Origin: Legionella genomosp. 1
Lineage (GTDB): Bacteria > Pseudomonadota > Gammaproteobacteria > Legionellales > Legionellaceae
Reading direction: 5' to 3'
Assembly (NCBI GenBank): GCA_945901145.1
Contig: CAMDJY010000042.1
Location: 1-9,607, forward strand
DNA: 9,607 bases
The notes beneath the pieces were generated by a model. That model worked only from the letters and a program-made list of their open reading frames with translations. It was not told the origin of the DNA and did not search any database. The position numbers and the translations under genes were made by a program. Shown here one piece after another: positions 1 to 6,489 of this stretch. Every line of letters begins with the position of its first letter. The first letter of the stretch is position 1.

Positions 1-991
1 ATGACAAAATCTCTAATCCCCTGAGCCCAATTTCGTTGCAATCAATTAAACACAACAGCCGAAGCAACTTGTCGCTTGGTAACCCTTCAAAATACTTACT
101 CATAGGTTCAAGTGCGTCCATGCGATGAATTTTGGTTAAAAATTTAGGCAATAAGTTTTCTAAATCAGTGTTTTTCATCTCTTCCATATGCTGAACGACT
201 TCATTCACTAAATTGGATTGCTCTTCAGCTGCCAACTTATCGAAAAGAGAAATGTCTTTATTAGAGAATTCAGCAAATTTAAGCCGCACTTTAGTGACGC
301 GTCCTGGGGGGTTTGACATATTATTGACGATATTTACATAGGAATAAGTAATCCTTTCTTTCCATAGCTCTTCACTTTTGATAAATAATACACAGTCATT
401 CCCATTGATATTCATTCTGGTCGAAGCAAGGGTCATGAAATATTCAAAATATAAATCTGATTGAGGTGAAAATTTTTCTTCTTGATTAGTACTGTTTTGA
501 ATACTTTTTACAAAATCATGAAAAAAATACACTAATTCTTTACCTTGATCAAAGATCGTCGCCAAGACTGTGTTTTTATCACTTTTTTTATAGGTATCGA
601 GAGTTTTTTCAACTAATTGTTTTAAAAGTCGAGCATATGTGGTTTCTATACTACGTAAATTGGTCATGCCAGCTGTATGGTTATTGTTGATATACAGCTC
701 TCGAGATTTTAATAAAAAACTGAGTAAATTATCTCTTGTTTTTTCCCTAATCCCATTTCTCTCAAATTCATCTTCAAATAAATCACGAATATCAAAACTC
801 TTTGTGGCTTTAGATTTGGATTTGGATTTATTGGACTTACTGGATTCACTCGCTAGATTTTTGATCTTGTTCAAATGGGAATTAATTTGATTAACATAAT
901 TATTTAATTCTTCTAAAGAAAGAGTCTTATTTTCTAACTTAGTTAAGCATTCATTTAAACTTTTTCTGAAATCATTTAATTCACGAGACAT
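1..991 (-). CDS. Protein of unknown function, C-terminus beyond window edge
   Basis: The frame is open from ATG at 991 to the left edge, giving 330 visible residues without a stop, so the gene is partial at its 3' end. I do not recognise a family. The visible protein is soluble and charged, with no signal peptide or membrane segment. Residues 1-45 are heptad-like and could form a coiled coil. Residues 49-65 are a Ser/Lys-rich low-complexity linker, encoded by short near-repeats of AAATCC. Leu- and Lys-rich helical sequence follows from about residue 66. A NNMSNPPGRVTK segment near residue 226 is the least repetitive stretch. It lies 81 bp downstream of the chitinase on the same strand and has its own candidate promoter, so co-transcription is uncertain. 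The ribosome-binding site is weak (AAGTGA). A coiled-coil, linker and helical layout is common among secreted effectors of intracellular gammaproteobacteria, but that role is speculation. Confidence 0.75.
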   Translation of the reverse strand, partial: MSRELNDFRKSLNECLTKLENKTLSLEELNNYVNQINSHLNKIKNLASESSKSNKSKSKSKATKSFDIRDLFEDEFERNGIREKTRDNLLSFLLKSRELYINNNHTAGMTNLRSIETTYARLLKQLVEKTLDTYKKSDKNTVLATIFDQGKELVYFFHDFVKSIQNSTNQEEKFSPQSDLYFEYFMTLASTRMNINGNDCVLFIKSEELWKERITYSYVNIVNNMSNPPGRVTKVRLKFAEFSNKDISLFDKLAAEEQSNLVNEVVQHMEEMKNTDLENLLPKFLTKIHRMDALEPMSKYFEGLPSDKLLRLLCLIDCNEIGLRGLEILS

Positions 992-1026
992 AAATCACTT
1001 TTTTAGATAAGATAAATAGTGTGTTG

Positions 1027-1056
1027 ATGCTAGCACATTGCGCTCATATAGGTCAA
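1027..1056 (-). promoter_or_regulatory. Candidate sigma-70 promoter for the unknown protein at 1-991
   Basis: On the minus strand TTGACC (1056-1051) is followed after 18 bp by TAGCAT (1032-1027), matching the -35 and -10 consensus at 5/6 and 4/6 positions. The -10 box ends about 35 bp before the ATG at 991. It sits in the only gap between the chitinase stop and this gene. It was identified by eye only, and chance matches are frequent in AT-rich DNA. Confidence 0.3.
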
Positions 1057-1072
1057 TATGATATTTGATTCG

Positions 1073-2773
1073 TCATTGACTGAAAATTTGATAAATTTTA
1101 TTAATAATAGATCTGGAATCTGTGCTCTTAAAATCTCCAGTTAAATCCCAAAGCATCACCCCGCCAAACTGTTGATTTTTAACCCATGTCGCCTTGTATG
1201 CTGCAGAGTCTAAATCATCATAAGTCATAAAAAAATCAGGAGAATATCCCCAGGGTGTCTTTGCGTAATATCCTAATGCATGGTTCTCTGGGTTGACGCG
1301 TGTTAACCTGGGTAATAAATAATGATTACCACACGCTTGTTGATCGATAATACATTGATAATCAATCATGCCGGTAAATCCTGATTGCACATTATCCCAC
1401 TCGCCTTGCGGTGTACCAATAATGGGTTGATAAAGCCCGAATAACAACCCCTGTTGCTTAATTTGGACCATACGGCCATATAATGGTATACCAAGCAGCA
1501 ATTTTTGAGATGCAACACCATTGGTCACATATGCACCCATCGCATCTGTGACATTATATTTACTGAGCGTCACATGCTGAGTGCTCGGATCATGCGCTGG
1601 ATCCAGTTGCATGGCAGACATAAAATTGCTGCAGGTATACCCTTGATCCCATGGACCATGAAAATCGTAAGTCATGACCCCCATAAAATCCGTGACAGAA
1701 GCGACAGTCTGCCACTGGCTTGCCGTCAATGCATTAATTTTATCAATGCCACCAGGCACCGCGGTTGTTAAAAAATAAATTTGATGATCAAGTTGGCTTT
1801 GTTGATCTAAAGCAATTCGTAATTTTTGTAATAAATTAATATAATTTTTAACATCGTCTGGATTGATTGGATACTCCCAATCAATATCTATACCGTTAAA
1901 ATTAACCTCTTTCATCGCCTGCACGGCGTGTGTGACAAACGCTGCTGTAGCAATTGGATCAGCGGCCATTTGGCTAAAACATTCAGCAGGACCATGTGGG
2001 CTACTGCCAATCTGACAATGCCAACCTGATGGCGTACTTGACCAAGACCAACCACCAAATGATAGCGACGCATTCAAATATGGATAGCGTTTACGCGCCT
2101 GAGATATTATGGGCAAATTGACTGAGTCAGAATCAAGATCGTATAAACTCACCTGACCATTGTTATCAAAAATTGCAAACGCATAGCCCACGGTATTCAT
2201 TTTATCAAACGGCAGTAAATCAGCAGTATATGCAGGGTTGCGCCAATATGCCCAATTCGGATAATAACCCATAATACGCAGACCATGGCCTGGATCATGA
2301 CAGGCCTCAGCGACACAATGATGTCTTATTGGGACGACAATAGGTCCCTGAGAATCAGGGAGCATAACCTGCACTTGACTTGGATCCATCGCAAGATTAT
2401 TAGGGTTGAACGGCCCACCAAGGTGCTTTAAATCAAGCTGATAAGTCAAATAAGCCGAGCTTTTAGGCTTAATCAAAATCAAAGGGCGCTCGTCAATCTT
2501 ACTTAGATAATGCATGCCATCAGGGTCATCCTGCGTATTTATCTTCGATTGCCATCCCCACAAAGTTCCCCAAGGAGTTCCTACTACTTTAGCATTCGAC
2601 AAAAAACTGACAGCGTTAAGCGTTATAGTTTCATCACTATCATTATAAATTGTCAATTGACCCGCCCCACGATAAGGTGAAGTATACTCATAAGTCAGGG
2701 GGTCACTTTGAGCCCAAACTGTGGAATTTATGAAAACGCAAGCAATATAAATAATAAACAATAAGTCACGCAT
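1073..2773 (-). CDS. Secreted GH18 family chitinase
   Basis: This enzyme hydrolyses beta-1,4 links in chitin and should act outside the cytoplasm. Residues 1-21 form a signal peptide with a hydrophobic core and an A-x-A-like end (VWA|QS). Residues about 24-160 are a beta-rich N-terminal region, possibly carbohydrate-binding; I cannot assign its family. The GH18 barrel starts near residue 165 (RIMGYYPNWAYW). Its hallmarks are SFGG at 238-241, the catalytic DxxDxDxE-type motif NGIDIDWE at 293-300 with proton donor Glu300, MTYD at 367-370, and a C-terminal barrel Trp at 542 (GGVMLWD). The first Asp of the motif is Asn293, which the family tolerates. The 566-residue length fits a signal peptide, an accessory domain and a complete barrel, so the gene looks intact. 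No clear Shine-Dalgarno sequence precedes the ATG. It is divergent from the POT transporter. Likely roles are nutrition from chitin or interaction with an arthropod or protist host; both are inferred. Confidence 0.93.
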   Translation of the reverse strand: MRDLLFIIYIACVFINSTVWAQSDPLTYEYTSPYRGAGQLTIYNDSDETITLNAVSFLSNAKVVGTPWGTLWGWQSKINTQDDPDGMHYLSKIDERPLILIKPKSSAYLTYQLDLKHLGGPFNPNNLAMDPSQVQVMLPDSQGPIVVPIRHHCVAEACHDPGHGLRIMGYYPNWAYWRNPAYTADLLPFDKMNTVGYAFAIFDNNGQVSLYDLDSDSVNLPIISQARKRYPYLNASLSFGGWSWSSTPSGWHCQIGSSPHGPAECFSQMAADPIATAAFVTHAVQAMKEVNFNGIDIDWEYPINPDDVKNYINLLQKLRIALDQQSQLDHQIYFLTTAVPGGIDKINALTASQWQTVASVTDFMGVMTYDFHGPWDQGYTCSNFMSAMQLDPAHDPSTQHVTLSKYNVTDAMGAYVTNGVASQKLLLGIPLYGRMVQIKQQGLLFGLYQPIIGTPQGEWDNVQSGFTGMIDYQCIIDQQACGNHYLLPRLTRVNPENHALGYYAKTPWGYSPDFFMTYDDLDSAAYKATWVKNQQFGGVMLWDLTGDFKSTDSRSIINKIYQIFSQ

Positions 2774-2900
2774 GTTAGGATCGATTTAAACAATCATTTA
2801 TGGTTAATACTTAGTCAAATTATTCTGAATTGTCAAATAACGATTTATTTTAAAATAGTTTTCTGCGATATTAAAAAATAATCCATCAAATCTGAGACAC
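2774..2900. promoter_or_regulatory. Divergent promoter region between chitinase and POT transporter
   Basis: This 127-bp AT-rich gap must hold the promoters of both divergent genes. On the minus strand a perfect TTGACA (2836-2831) is followed 17 bp later by only a poor -10 (TAAGTA, 2813-2808). On the plus strand TTGTCA (2830-2835) overlaps the same bases and is followed by TAAAAT at 2851-2856, a short 15-bp spacing. Overlapping -35 elements would couple the two genes, but no operator palindrome is visible. Confidence 0.3.
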
Positions 2901-4367
2901 ATGAATCGATCGCAACAACAAACCGCTCAAATCGTGATGATTACTTTTTGGAGTCAATTTTCATCCTATGCGTTGAATTCAATTTTAATTTTATTTTTAA
3001 CAAGGCCCTTGATCACGCATGGATTAGGCTATTCTGAAGCTAAAGCCTATGCATTTATGGGTATCACCAACGCCACTGGATATCTGATGCCCATCTTAGG
3101 TGGATTTATTGCTGACCGTGTACTTGGATTAAGACGTAGTATTTTTTTAGGTGGTTTAATACTTGCTTTGGTTTATCTACTGGTGATGCTTAGTGGTTAT
3201 ACAATTCCATATTACGGTGACGGTTTATTTGTGGCCGCTTATGCATTAATTCCCGCAGCGAGCTCTCTGCTAATGGGTAATGCCTCAGGACTCATTGCTT
3301 CGATTTATACAGACGATGCTATTCAAGCTAAAACGGCCATGACTTATTATTACATGGCTATTAATCTCGGCGCGCTCTTGGCCATCATCATTGCGCCATC
3401 TTTACTCAATAGTCAGTATGGTCCACTATCAGTCCTGGCTTTAACATTTATTGGCAAGTCCATCGCTGCAATGAATTTTGCTTACCGATATGCTTTGTAT
3501 GATGACATCGTCATTGGCTATGATAAAAAACTTTTGTCTTGGCGAGCGCGATTCATCTTAGTCGGTTATTTAGTCGGAATTTATTTATTTACTTTGCTCG
3601 CTTATTTTTATATTAATCTATTTAGTGTTATCATTTCTTGCGGATGTTTTATCGGTATTGGATGGTTTTTAGCAAAAACTTTTCAATTATCAGGAAGCGC
3701 ACGAACCAAACAATTGGTTGCTTGTTTATTGATTTTTGAGGCCATTATTTTTTTCGTAATTTATAACCAAATGAACAGTACGTTAATTCTTTTTGCTCAA
3801 AAAAACTCAGATCATCAATTTCTTAATTTTTCAATTTCCGCGGCCCAATATCAAATTTTAAATCCTTTACTGATTTTAATTTTAGGCTTGCAATTACCAC
3901 GTTTTTACCAAAAATTTCCTCGGTTTACCATTCCCTATCAATTCGCTTCAGGGACACTCATCGCAGGTATAGCGCTATTCCTAGTTGCTATGACGGCATA
4001 TCATGCACAAGATGGTATCATCAGTGGTAATATGATTGCATTGACGTATCTTTTAATTAGTCTGGCTGAATTGTGTGTCAGCGCTATCGGCTTGAGTATG
4101 ATTGGTTTATATTGTGACCGAAAAGCCCTGGGTTTTGCCATGGGCGCATGGTATTTAGCCGGATCTTTATCAAATATATTCTCAGGTCAAATCGCCCATT
4201 TTGTCGCGATACCCAAAGATTTATCCTCACCACTGCAAAGCATCGTCATTTATCAACAGTATTATTTATACATGGGCTTAACAACAATAGTACTCGGCAT
4301 GTTCATGTTTTTTATTGCCTGGCTTTTGCATAAAAAACTTAATCTTCAAGGGTTATCTCTTGTTTGA
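2901..4367 (+). CDS. POT/PTR-family (DtpA-like) transporter with altered proton-coupling motif
   Basis: This is an inner-membrane protein of the major facilitator superfamily, proton-dependent oligopeptide transporter branch, 488 residues with about 12-14 hydrophobic helices. Family marks are GGFIADRVLGLRRS at 67-80 (the helix 2-3 signature), NLGALLA at 155-161, YNQMNSTLILFAQ at 288-300, ILNPL at 319-323, and AELCVSAIGLS at 389-399 with a conserved Glu390. The middle and C-terminal parts resemble enterobacterial DtpA. The helix 1 motif ExxERFxYY, which binds protons and substrate in POTs, is replaced: TFWSQF at 15-20 has Thr, Ser and Gln where Glu, Glu and Arg are expected. Di/tripeptide-proton symport should therefore not be assumed. 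The substrate may be different, or transport may be uncoupled. The start is the first ATG, with a weak GAG upstream. Its 3' end is followed directly by a short repeat that recurs after map. Confidence 0.9.
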   Translation: MNRSQQQTAQIVMITFWSQFSSYALNSILILFLTRPLITHGLGYSEAKAYAFMGITNATGYLMPILGGFIADRVLGLRRSIFLGGLILALVYLLVMLSGYTIPYYGDGLFVAAYALIPAASSLLMGNASGLIASIYTDDAIQAKTAMTYYYMAINLGALLAIIIAPSLLNSQYGPLSVLALTFIGKSIAAMNFAYRYALYDDIVIGYDKKLLSWRARFILVGYLVGIYLFTLLAYFYINLFSVIISCGCFIGIGWFLAKTFQLSGSARTKQLVACLLIFEAIIFFVIYNQMNSTLILFAQKNSDHQFLNFSISAAQYQILNPLLILILGLQLPRFYQKFPRFTIPYQFASGTLIAGIALFLVAMTAYHAQDGIISGNMIALTYLLISLAELCVSAIGLSMIGLYCDRKALGFAMGAWYLAGSLSNIFSGQIAHFVAIPKDLSSPLQSIVIYQQYYLYMGLTTIVLGMFMFFIAWLLHKKLNLQGLSLV

Positions 4368-4458
4368 AGTAATTCCTCAGTAAATGGCCTAGTGCGTTCG
4401 TAGAGGCGGTTTTGTGACAACTTTGTTTTAACTCAGCAACGTGAATGCCAATTTTACC
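4339..4458 (-). other. Open reading stretch just 3' of the group II intron end
   Basis: Immediately beyond the inferred intron 3' end, the minus strand stays open for 39 codons (GKIGIHVAELKQSCHK... to ...TLED, stop TAA at 4341-4339), overlapping the last 29 bases of the POT gene. If real, it is the 3' exon remnant of the gene or element the intron inserted into. I do not recognise the peptide. It is short and could be chance. Confidence 0.25.
4368..4387 (+). repeat. Dispersed 20-bp repeat, copy 1 (after the POT gene stop)
   Basis: The sequence AGTAATTCCTCAGTAAATGG begins on the base after the POT stop codon. A copy with a single mismatch (G for T at the eighth base) lies on the minus strand at 7484-7465, spanning the map stop codon. 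In both places the repeat reads in the same direction as the gene whose end it marks, and TTCG follows a few bases later in both. It forms no hairpin and has no T-run, so it is not a simple terminator. It could be an IS end, a target site or a dispersed repeat family. Confidence 0.5.
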
Positions 4459-4531
4459 GTCGGGTATAAGGGCCACCAATAGCAGCCCCTACCCCACAGA
4501 ACCCGGCATGCCGATTTCCAGCACCGGGCTC
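4459..4531 (-). ncRNA. Group II intron domains V and VI
   Basis: Domain V is 33 nt (4531-4499). It opens GAGCC with the AGC catalytic triad, has a GAAA tetraloop and a two-base bulge on the 3' strand, and closes with GGTTC, which is the standard bacterial fold. A TGTGGGG linker follows. Domain VI then forms a 7-bp stem, TAGGGGC (4491-4485) pairing with GCCCTTA (4473-4467) including one G-U pair. An unpaired A at 4465 lies 7 nt from the intron end, where the branch-point adenosine is expected. The intron is inferred to end ...CCCGAC at 4459. These core domains look structurally intact although the rest of the intron is wrecked. Confidence 0.8.
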
Positions 4532-4625
4532 TTCGATTTTGAGCTCACAACGCCACTAAACTTTTTAATTGCCGTTGAGATTATTTTAACCGAATAGAGC
4601 TATACTTGTCTTTTTTAACTTACTT

Positions 4626-4970
4626 TCAATCAAACCGACCAAACTTTATTATCTTGGTTTTCGAAGGTTCTAATGATAAACTAAATTTTTTAAGCCGCGA
4701 AGGATAGGCCGCCCTAAAGCGAATAGCATCACTCTTGTGCTCAAAGCACAATACAAAATCATCCAGATATCTTACATAGTAAACATACCCTTTCAGTCTT
4801 GGTTTAACCACTTTTTCTATCCATAAATCAAGCACATAGTGAAGATATAGATTGCTGATTAAAACGCTAACTGGACCACCGTGTGCGGTACCTTGTTCAT
4901 TAGGAATGTGCCTATCACCTTCCATTACCCCGGCTTTTAACCAACGCCTTATGAGAGCGATCTCCAACAA
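4626..4970 (-). pseudogene. ltrA: Group II intron reverse transcriptase/maturase fragment
   Basis: About 114 codons of an intron-encoded reverse transcriptase of the LtrA type remain. Visible features are RRWLKAGVMEG, then GTAHGGPVS (normally GTPQGG), NLYLHYVLDLW, the VRYLDDFV polymerase active site (YLDD where most have YADD) and KTKIIKFGRFD before a stop. Normal proteins are about 400-600 residues. Here the N-terminal RT blocks with the first catalytic Asp are missing, and so are domain X and any endonuclease domain. Only a TTG could serve as a start at 4970. The frame stays open a little further upstream, but that sequence no longer looks like RT, so the break is at about 4956-4970. The protein cannot be a working polymerase. 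Domain V follows only about 95 bp downstream, showing that the 3' part of the ORF was also deleted. Confidence 0.85.
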
Positions 4971-5357
4971 TGTCAGAACTATAACATAAAGTCGAAAAAC
5001 GGTCCAATGGTATATATTTGATTTCGAGGCAATATAAGAAGCTCAGCTATACAAGATAAATTCAGGGATTATGCGGAGACATATAAAAAAATGTCTAATA
5101 GTGAAGCTGAATCTGGGCTTCTAAAAAAATTGGATCTAGATGTAATGTTGCTCAATCCTTTCTTACGTGCAAATTGCTCTGCGTTTATTTAGAGCATTTA
5201 TTTAGAGAATCAAATTGTAGATCGGCATATTGAGTGCAATATCAACAAAATGTTCGCATTTCGCATCACGTTGAAACCTTATGACGATAACAACAAAGCC
5301 AGAGTATCAAAAAATCCCCAATCCATATTATCATATCGACAATTGATAACTGTATGA
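4971..5357 (+). pseudogene. Decayed reading frame of unknown identity upstream of the RhuM gene
   Basis: One plus-strand frame runs from about 4962 to TGA at 5355-5357 with only two internal stops (TGA at 5019-5021 and TAG at 5190-5192). By chance, about 130 codons of such AT-rich sequence would carry many more. Its final TGA overlaps the RhuM start codon as ATGA, the arrangement of translationally coupled genes. The middle piece includes SSAIQDKFRDYAETYKKM and the last piece ends RVSKNPQSILSYRQLITV. I recognise no family. It could be the C-terminal remnant of an operon partner of RhuM, such as a restriction-modification or toxin-antitoxin gene, but nothing in the peptide proves this. An imperfect 13-bp tandem duplication spans the second stop. 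It is also possible that this is non-coding DNA with few stops by chance. Confidence 0.35.
5184..5209 (+). repeat. Imperfect 13-bp tandem duplication
   Basis: TTTATTTAGAGCA is followed directly by TTTATTTAGAGAA, with 12 of 13 bases identical. The TAG stop that splits the decayed frame lies in the first copy. A 13-bp insertion shifts the reading frame, so the duplication may be one of the lesions. It looks like replication slippage. Confidence 0.6.
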
Positions 5358-6187
5358 CAAAAAAGCCAAATATGAAAACAAACCCTATTGTTAATGACTC
5401 AGTCATATATCAAACCAAAAATGGCGCGATTACACTTAAACAAGATGTTTCTTCCGATATGCTTTGGGCTAGCCAGGCTCACATTGCAGATATTTTTGAA
5501 ATAGAGCGTTCTGTTGTAACTAAACACATTCGCAACATTTTGAAAGATAAAGAATTAGATGAAAATTCAGTGCGTGCAAAATTGGCACATACTGCCGAGG
5601 ATGGCAAGAGCTATCAAGTACAATTTTATAGCCTAGATGTTATTCTAGCTGTTGGGTATCGTACCAACTCAAAAAAAGCGATTGCCTTTCGTCAATGGGC
5701 AACTAAAACACTTAAAGACCATATCCACAAGGGTTTTACGATAAACAGCACCAGATTACAAAATAATTATACCGATTTTCTAAAAGCCATCGATGACGTT
5801 AAAGCCTTATTGCCTGCTGGCGCTAACATCGACAATGGCAGTGTGCTTGAGCTTGTCACGCTCTTCGCTGACACATGGTTCTCTCTGGATGCTTATGACA
5901 AAGATAACCTTGCTACACAAGGGGTTAGCAAGAAGATAGTTGTGTTAACAGCAGAAAAACTACATCAGGCACTGGCAGAGCTTAAACAAAACCTTATCGC
6001 CAAAGGAGAGGCCACGGATATTTTTGGCATCGAACGCACAAAAGACAGCATTGCTGGTATCGTTGGGAATGTGATGCAATCTTTTTCAGGGGAAGACCTC
6101 TATCCCAGTATCGAAGAAAAAGCAGCACATCTCCTGTATTTCATCATCAAAAATCATCCATTTGTAGATGGCAATTGTAGTTTTTGA
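5354..6187 (+). pseudogene. rhuM: RhuM-family DNA-binding/Fic protein, truncated in its Fic motif
   Basis: Residues about 10-130 match the RhuM virulence-protein family: an ENGAITL-like start, WASQAHIADIFEIERSVVTKHI at 38-59 with a helix-turn-helix look, and SLDVILAVGYRTNSKKAIAFRQWA at 93-116. The rest is the Fic/Doc-like half seen in longer RhuM proteins (GIVGNVMQSF, EEKAAHLLYFIIKNHPF). Fic enzymes transfer AMP or similar groups using HPFxxGN(G/K)R. Here HPFVDGN occupies 268-274, then the protein ends CSF and stop, so the Arg and the following helices are gone. From memory, family members of this architecture are roughly 330-345 residues; this one has 277. The break coincides with the start of intron-like sequence at about 6176. 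Catalysis is unlikely, but the N-terminal putative DNA-binding half may still be made. The ATG overlaps the stop of the decayed frame upstream (ATGA), and no good Shine-Dalgarno sequence is visible. Confidence 0.8.
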
Positions 6188-6217
6188 AAAAGCCCCCAAA
6201 TAGGCCCCTGTTTGGGC
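6187..6217 (-). terminator. Terminator-like hairpin at the intron/RhuM junction
   Basis: On the minus strand GCCCAAA (6217-6211), a 10-nt loop and TTTGGGGGC (6200-6192) form a 6-7 bp stem followed by five T residues. It has the form of an intrinsic terminator pointing away from the intron 5' end. It may equally be part of intron domain I folding, since it lies in that segment. Confidence 0.3.
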
Positions 6218-6412
6218 GATGTTACTCTTGGAATTGAACCCAATTCCGCTGCATAATTCATAAAAGCATCCACTCATACGACATTCTCGCGACACATCTT
6301 GTGACATAGTTTCGTTTCCTACGGTGCTCCAAGACTCGCTACGTGGTGAGATCGACTCTCTTCCACGAGAGGACTTTTACCTGTAAGATAAGCCAGGTTT
6401 ATCCTGGTGCAC
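6188..6412 (-). ncRNA. Probable 5' end and domain I segment of the group II intron
   Basis: There is no credible coding potential here. The minus strand starts GTGCACCAGG at 6412, close to the GUGYG 5' consensus of group II introns. It then forms a short stem (CCAGG/CCTGG) and reads GCTTATC, as many bacterial group II introns do after the 5' stem. Further structured sequence follows, including a perfect 7-bp GGAATTG/CAATTCC hairpin with a GGTT loop (6247-6230). Strand and order agree with domains V and VI at 4531-4459. The homology ends where the RhuM gene breaks off. The identification rests on recognition of pattern and context, not on a covariance-model match. Confidence 0.5.
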
Positions 6413-6489
6413 TTCAAACTCCAGTCTTAATACTTATGTAAATAAACGCGGATTACGTACTCCCGTTGAATCTAAAGGTACACAATTAA

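Larger units (their letters stand above)
4459..6412 (-). mobile_element. Degenerate group II intron, interior replaced by a RhuM-bearing block
   Basis: Parts of a bacterial group II intron lie in the correct order and orientation on the minus strand. These are a probable 5' end and start of domain I (6412-6188), the middle of the intron-encoded reverse transcriptase (about 4970-4626), domain V (4531-4499) and domain VI (4491-4459). The rest of domain I, domains II-III, the first half of the RT, its X/maturase domain and the rest of domain IV are absent. Roughly 4956-6187 is instead occupied by plus-strand sequence: a decayed frame and a truncated RhuM/Fic gene. The intron cannot be mobile or self-sufficient. 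Whether the two ends come from one copy or two is not decidable from this window. The 3' portion is well supported; the exact 5' border is less certain. Confidence 0.6.

Noticed and set aside
639..890. Plus-strand ORF, Leu/Asp-rich
   Set aside because: It is the antisense shadow of the Ser/Lys-rich and helical part of the minus-strand gene at 1-991, and its composition is explained by that.
1505..1771. Plus-strand ORF inside the chitinase
   Set aside because: It is antisense to the conserved GH18 catalytic region and has no recognisable features of its own.
4148..4333. Second plus-strand frame inside the POT gene
   Set aside because: It overlaps conserved POT helices in another frame. The out-of-frame peptide is unconvincing.
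4499..4531. GC-rich hairpin read as a terminator of the POT gene
   Set aside because: It has the exact domain V layout (AGC triad, GAAA loop, two-base bulge) on the minus strand, lacks a T-run on the plus strand, and domain VI follows it.
5091..5192. 33-codon ORF starting at an in-frame ATG
   Set aside because: It is merely the part of the decayed frame between its stops, has no ribosome-binding site, and is better explained as a pseudogene piece.
6226..6250. GGTTCAATTCC resembling a tRNA T-arm on the minus strand
   Set aside because: The flanking bases pair as a 7-bp GGAATTG/CAATTCC hairpin with a 4-nt loop, not a 5-bp stem with a 7-nt loop. No acceptor, D or anticodon arm fits around it.
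6086..6307. 73-codon minus-strand ORF across the RhuM end and intron segment
   Set aside because: It spans the chimeric junction, is antisense to RhuM at one end and overlaps structured intron-like RNA at the other. The peptide matches no family.
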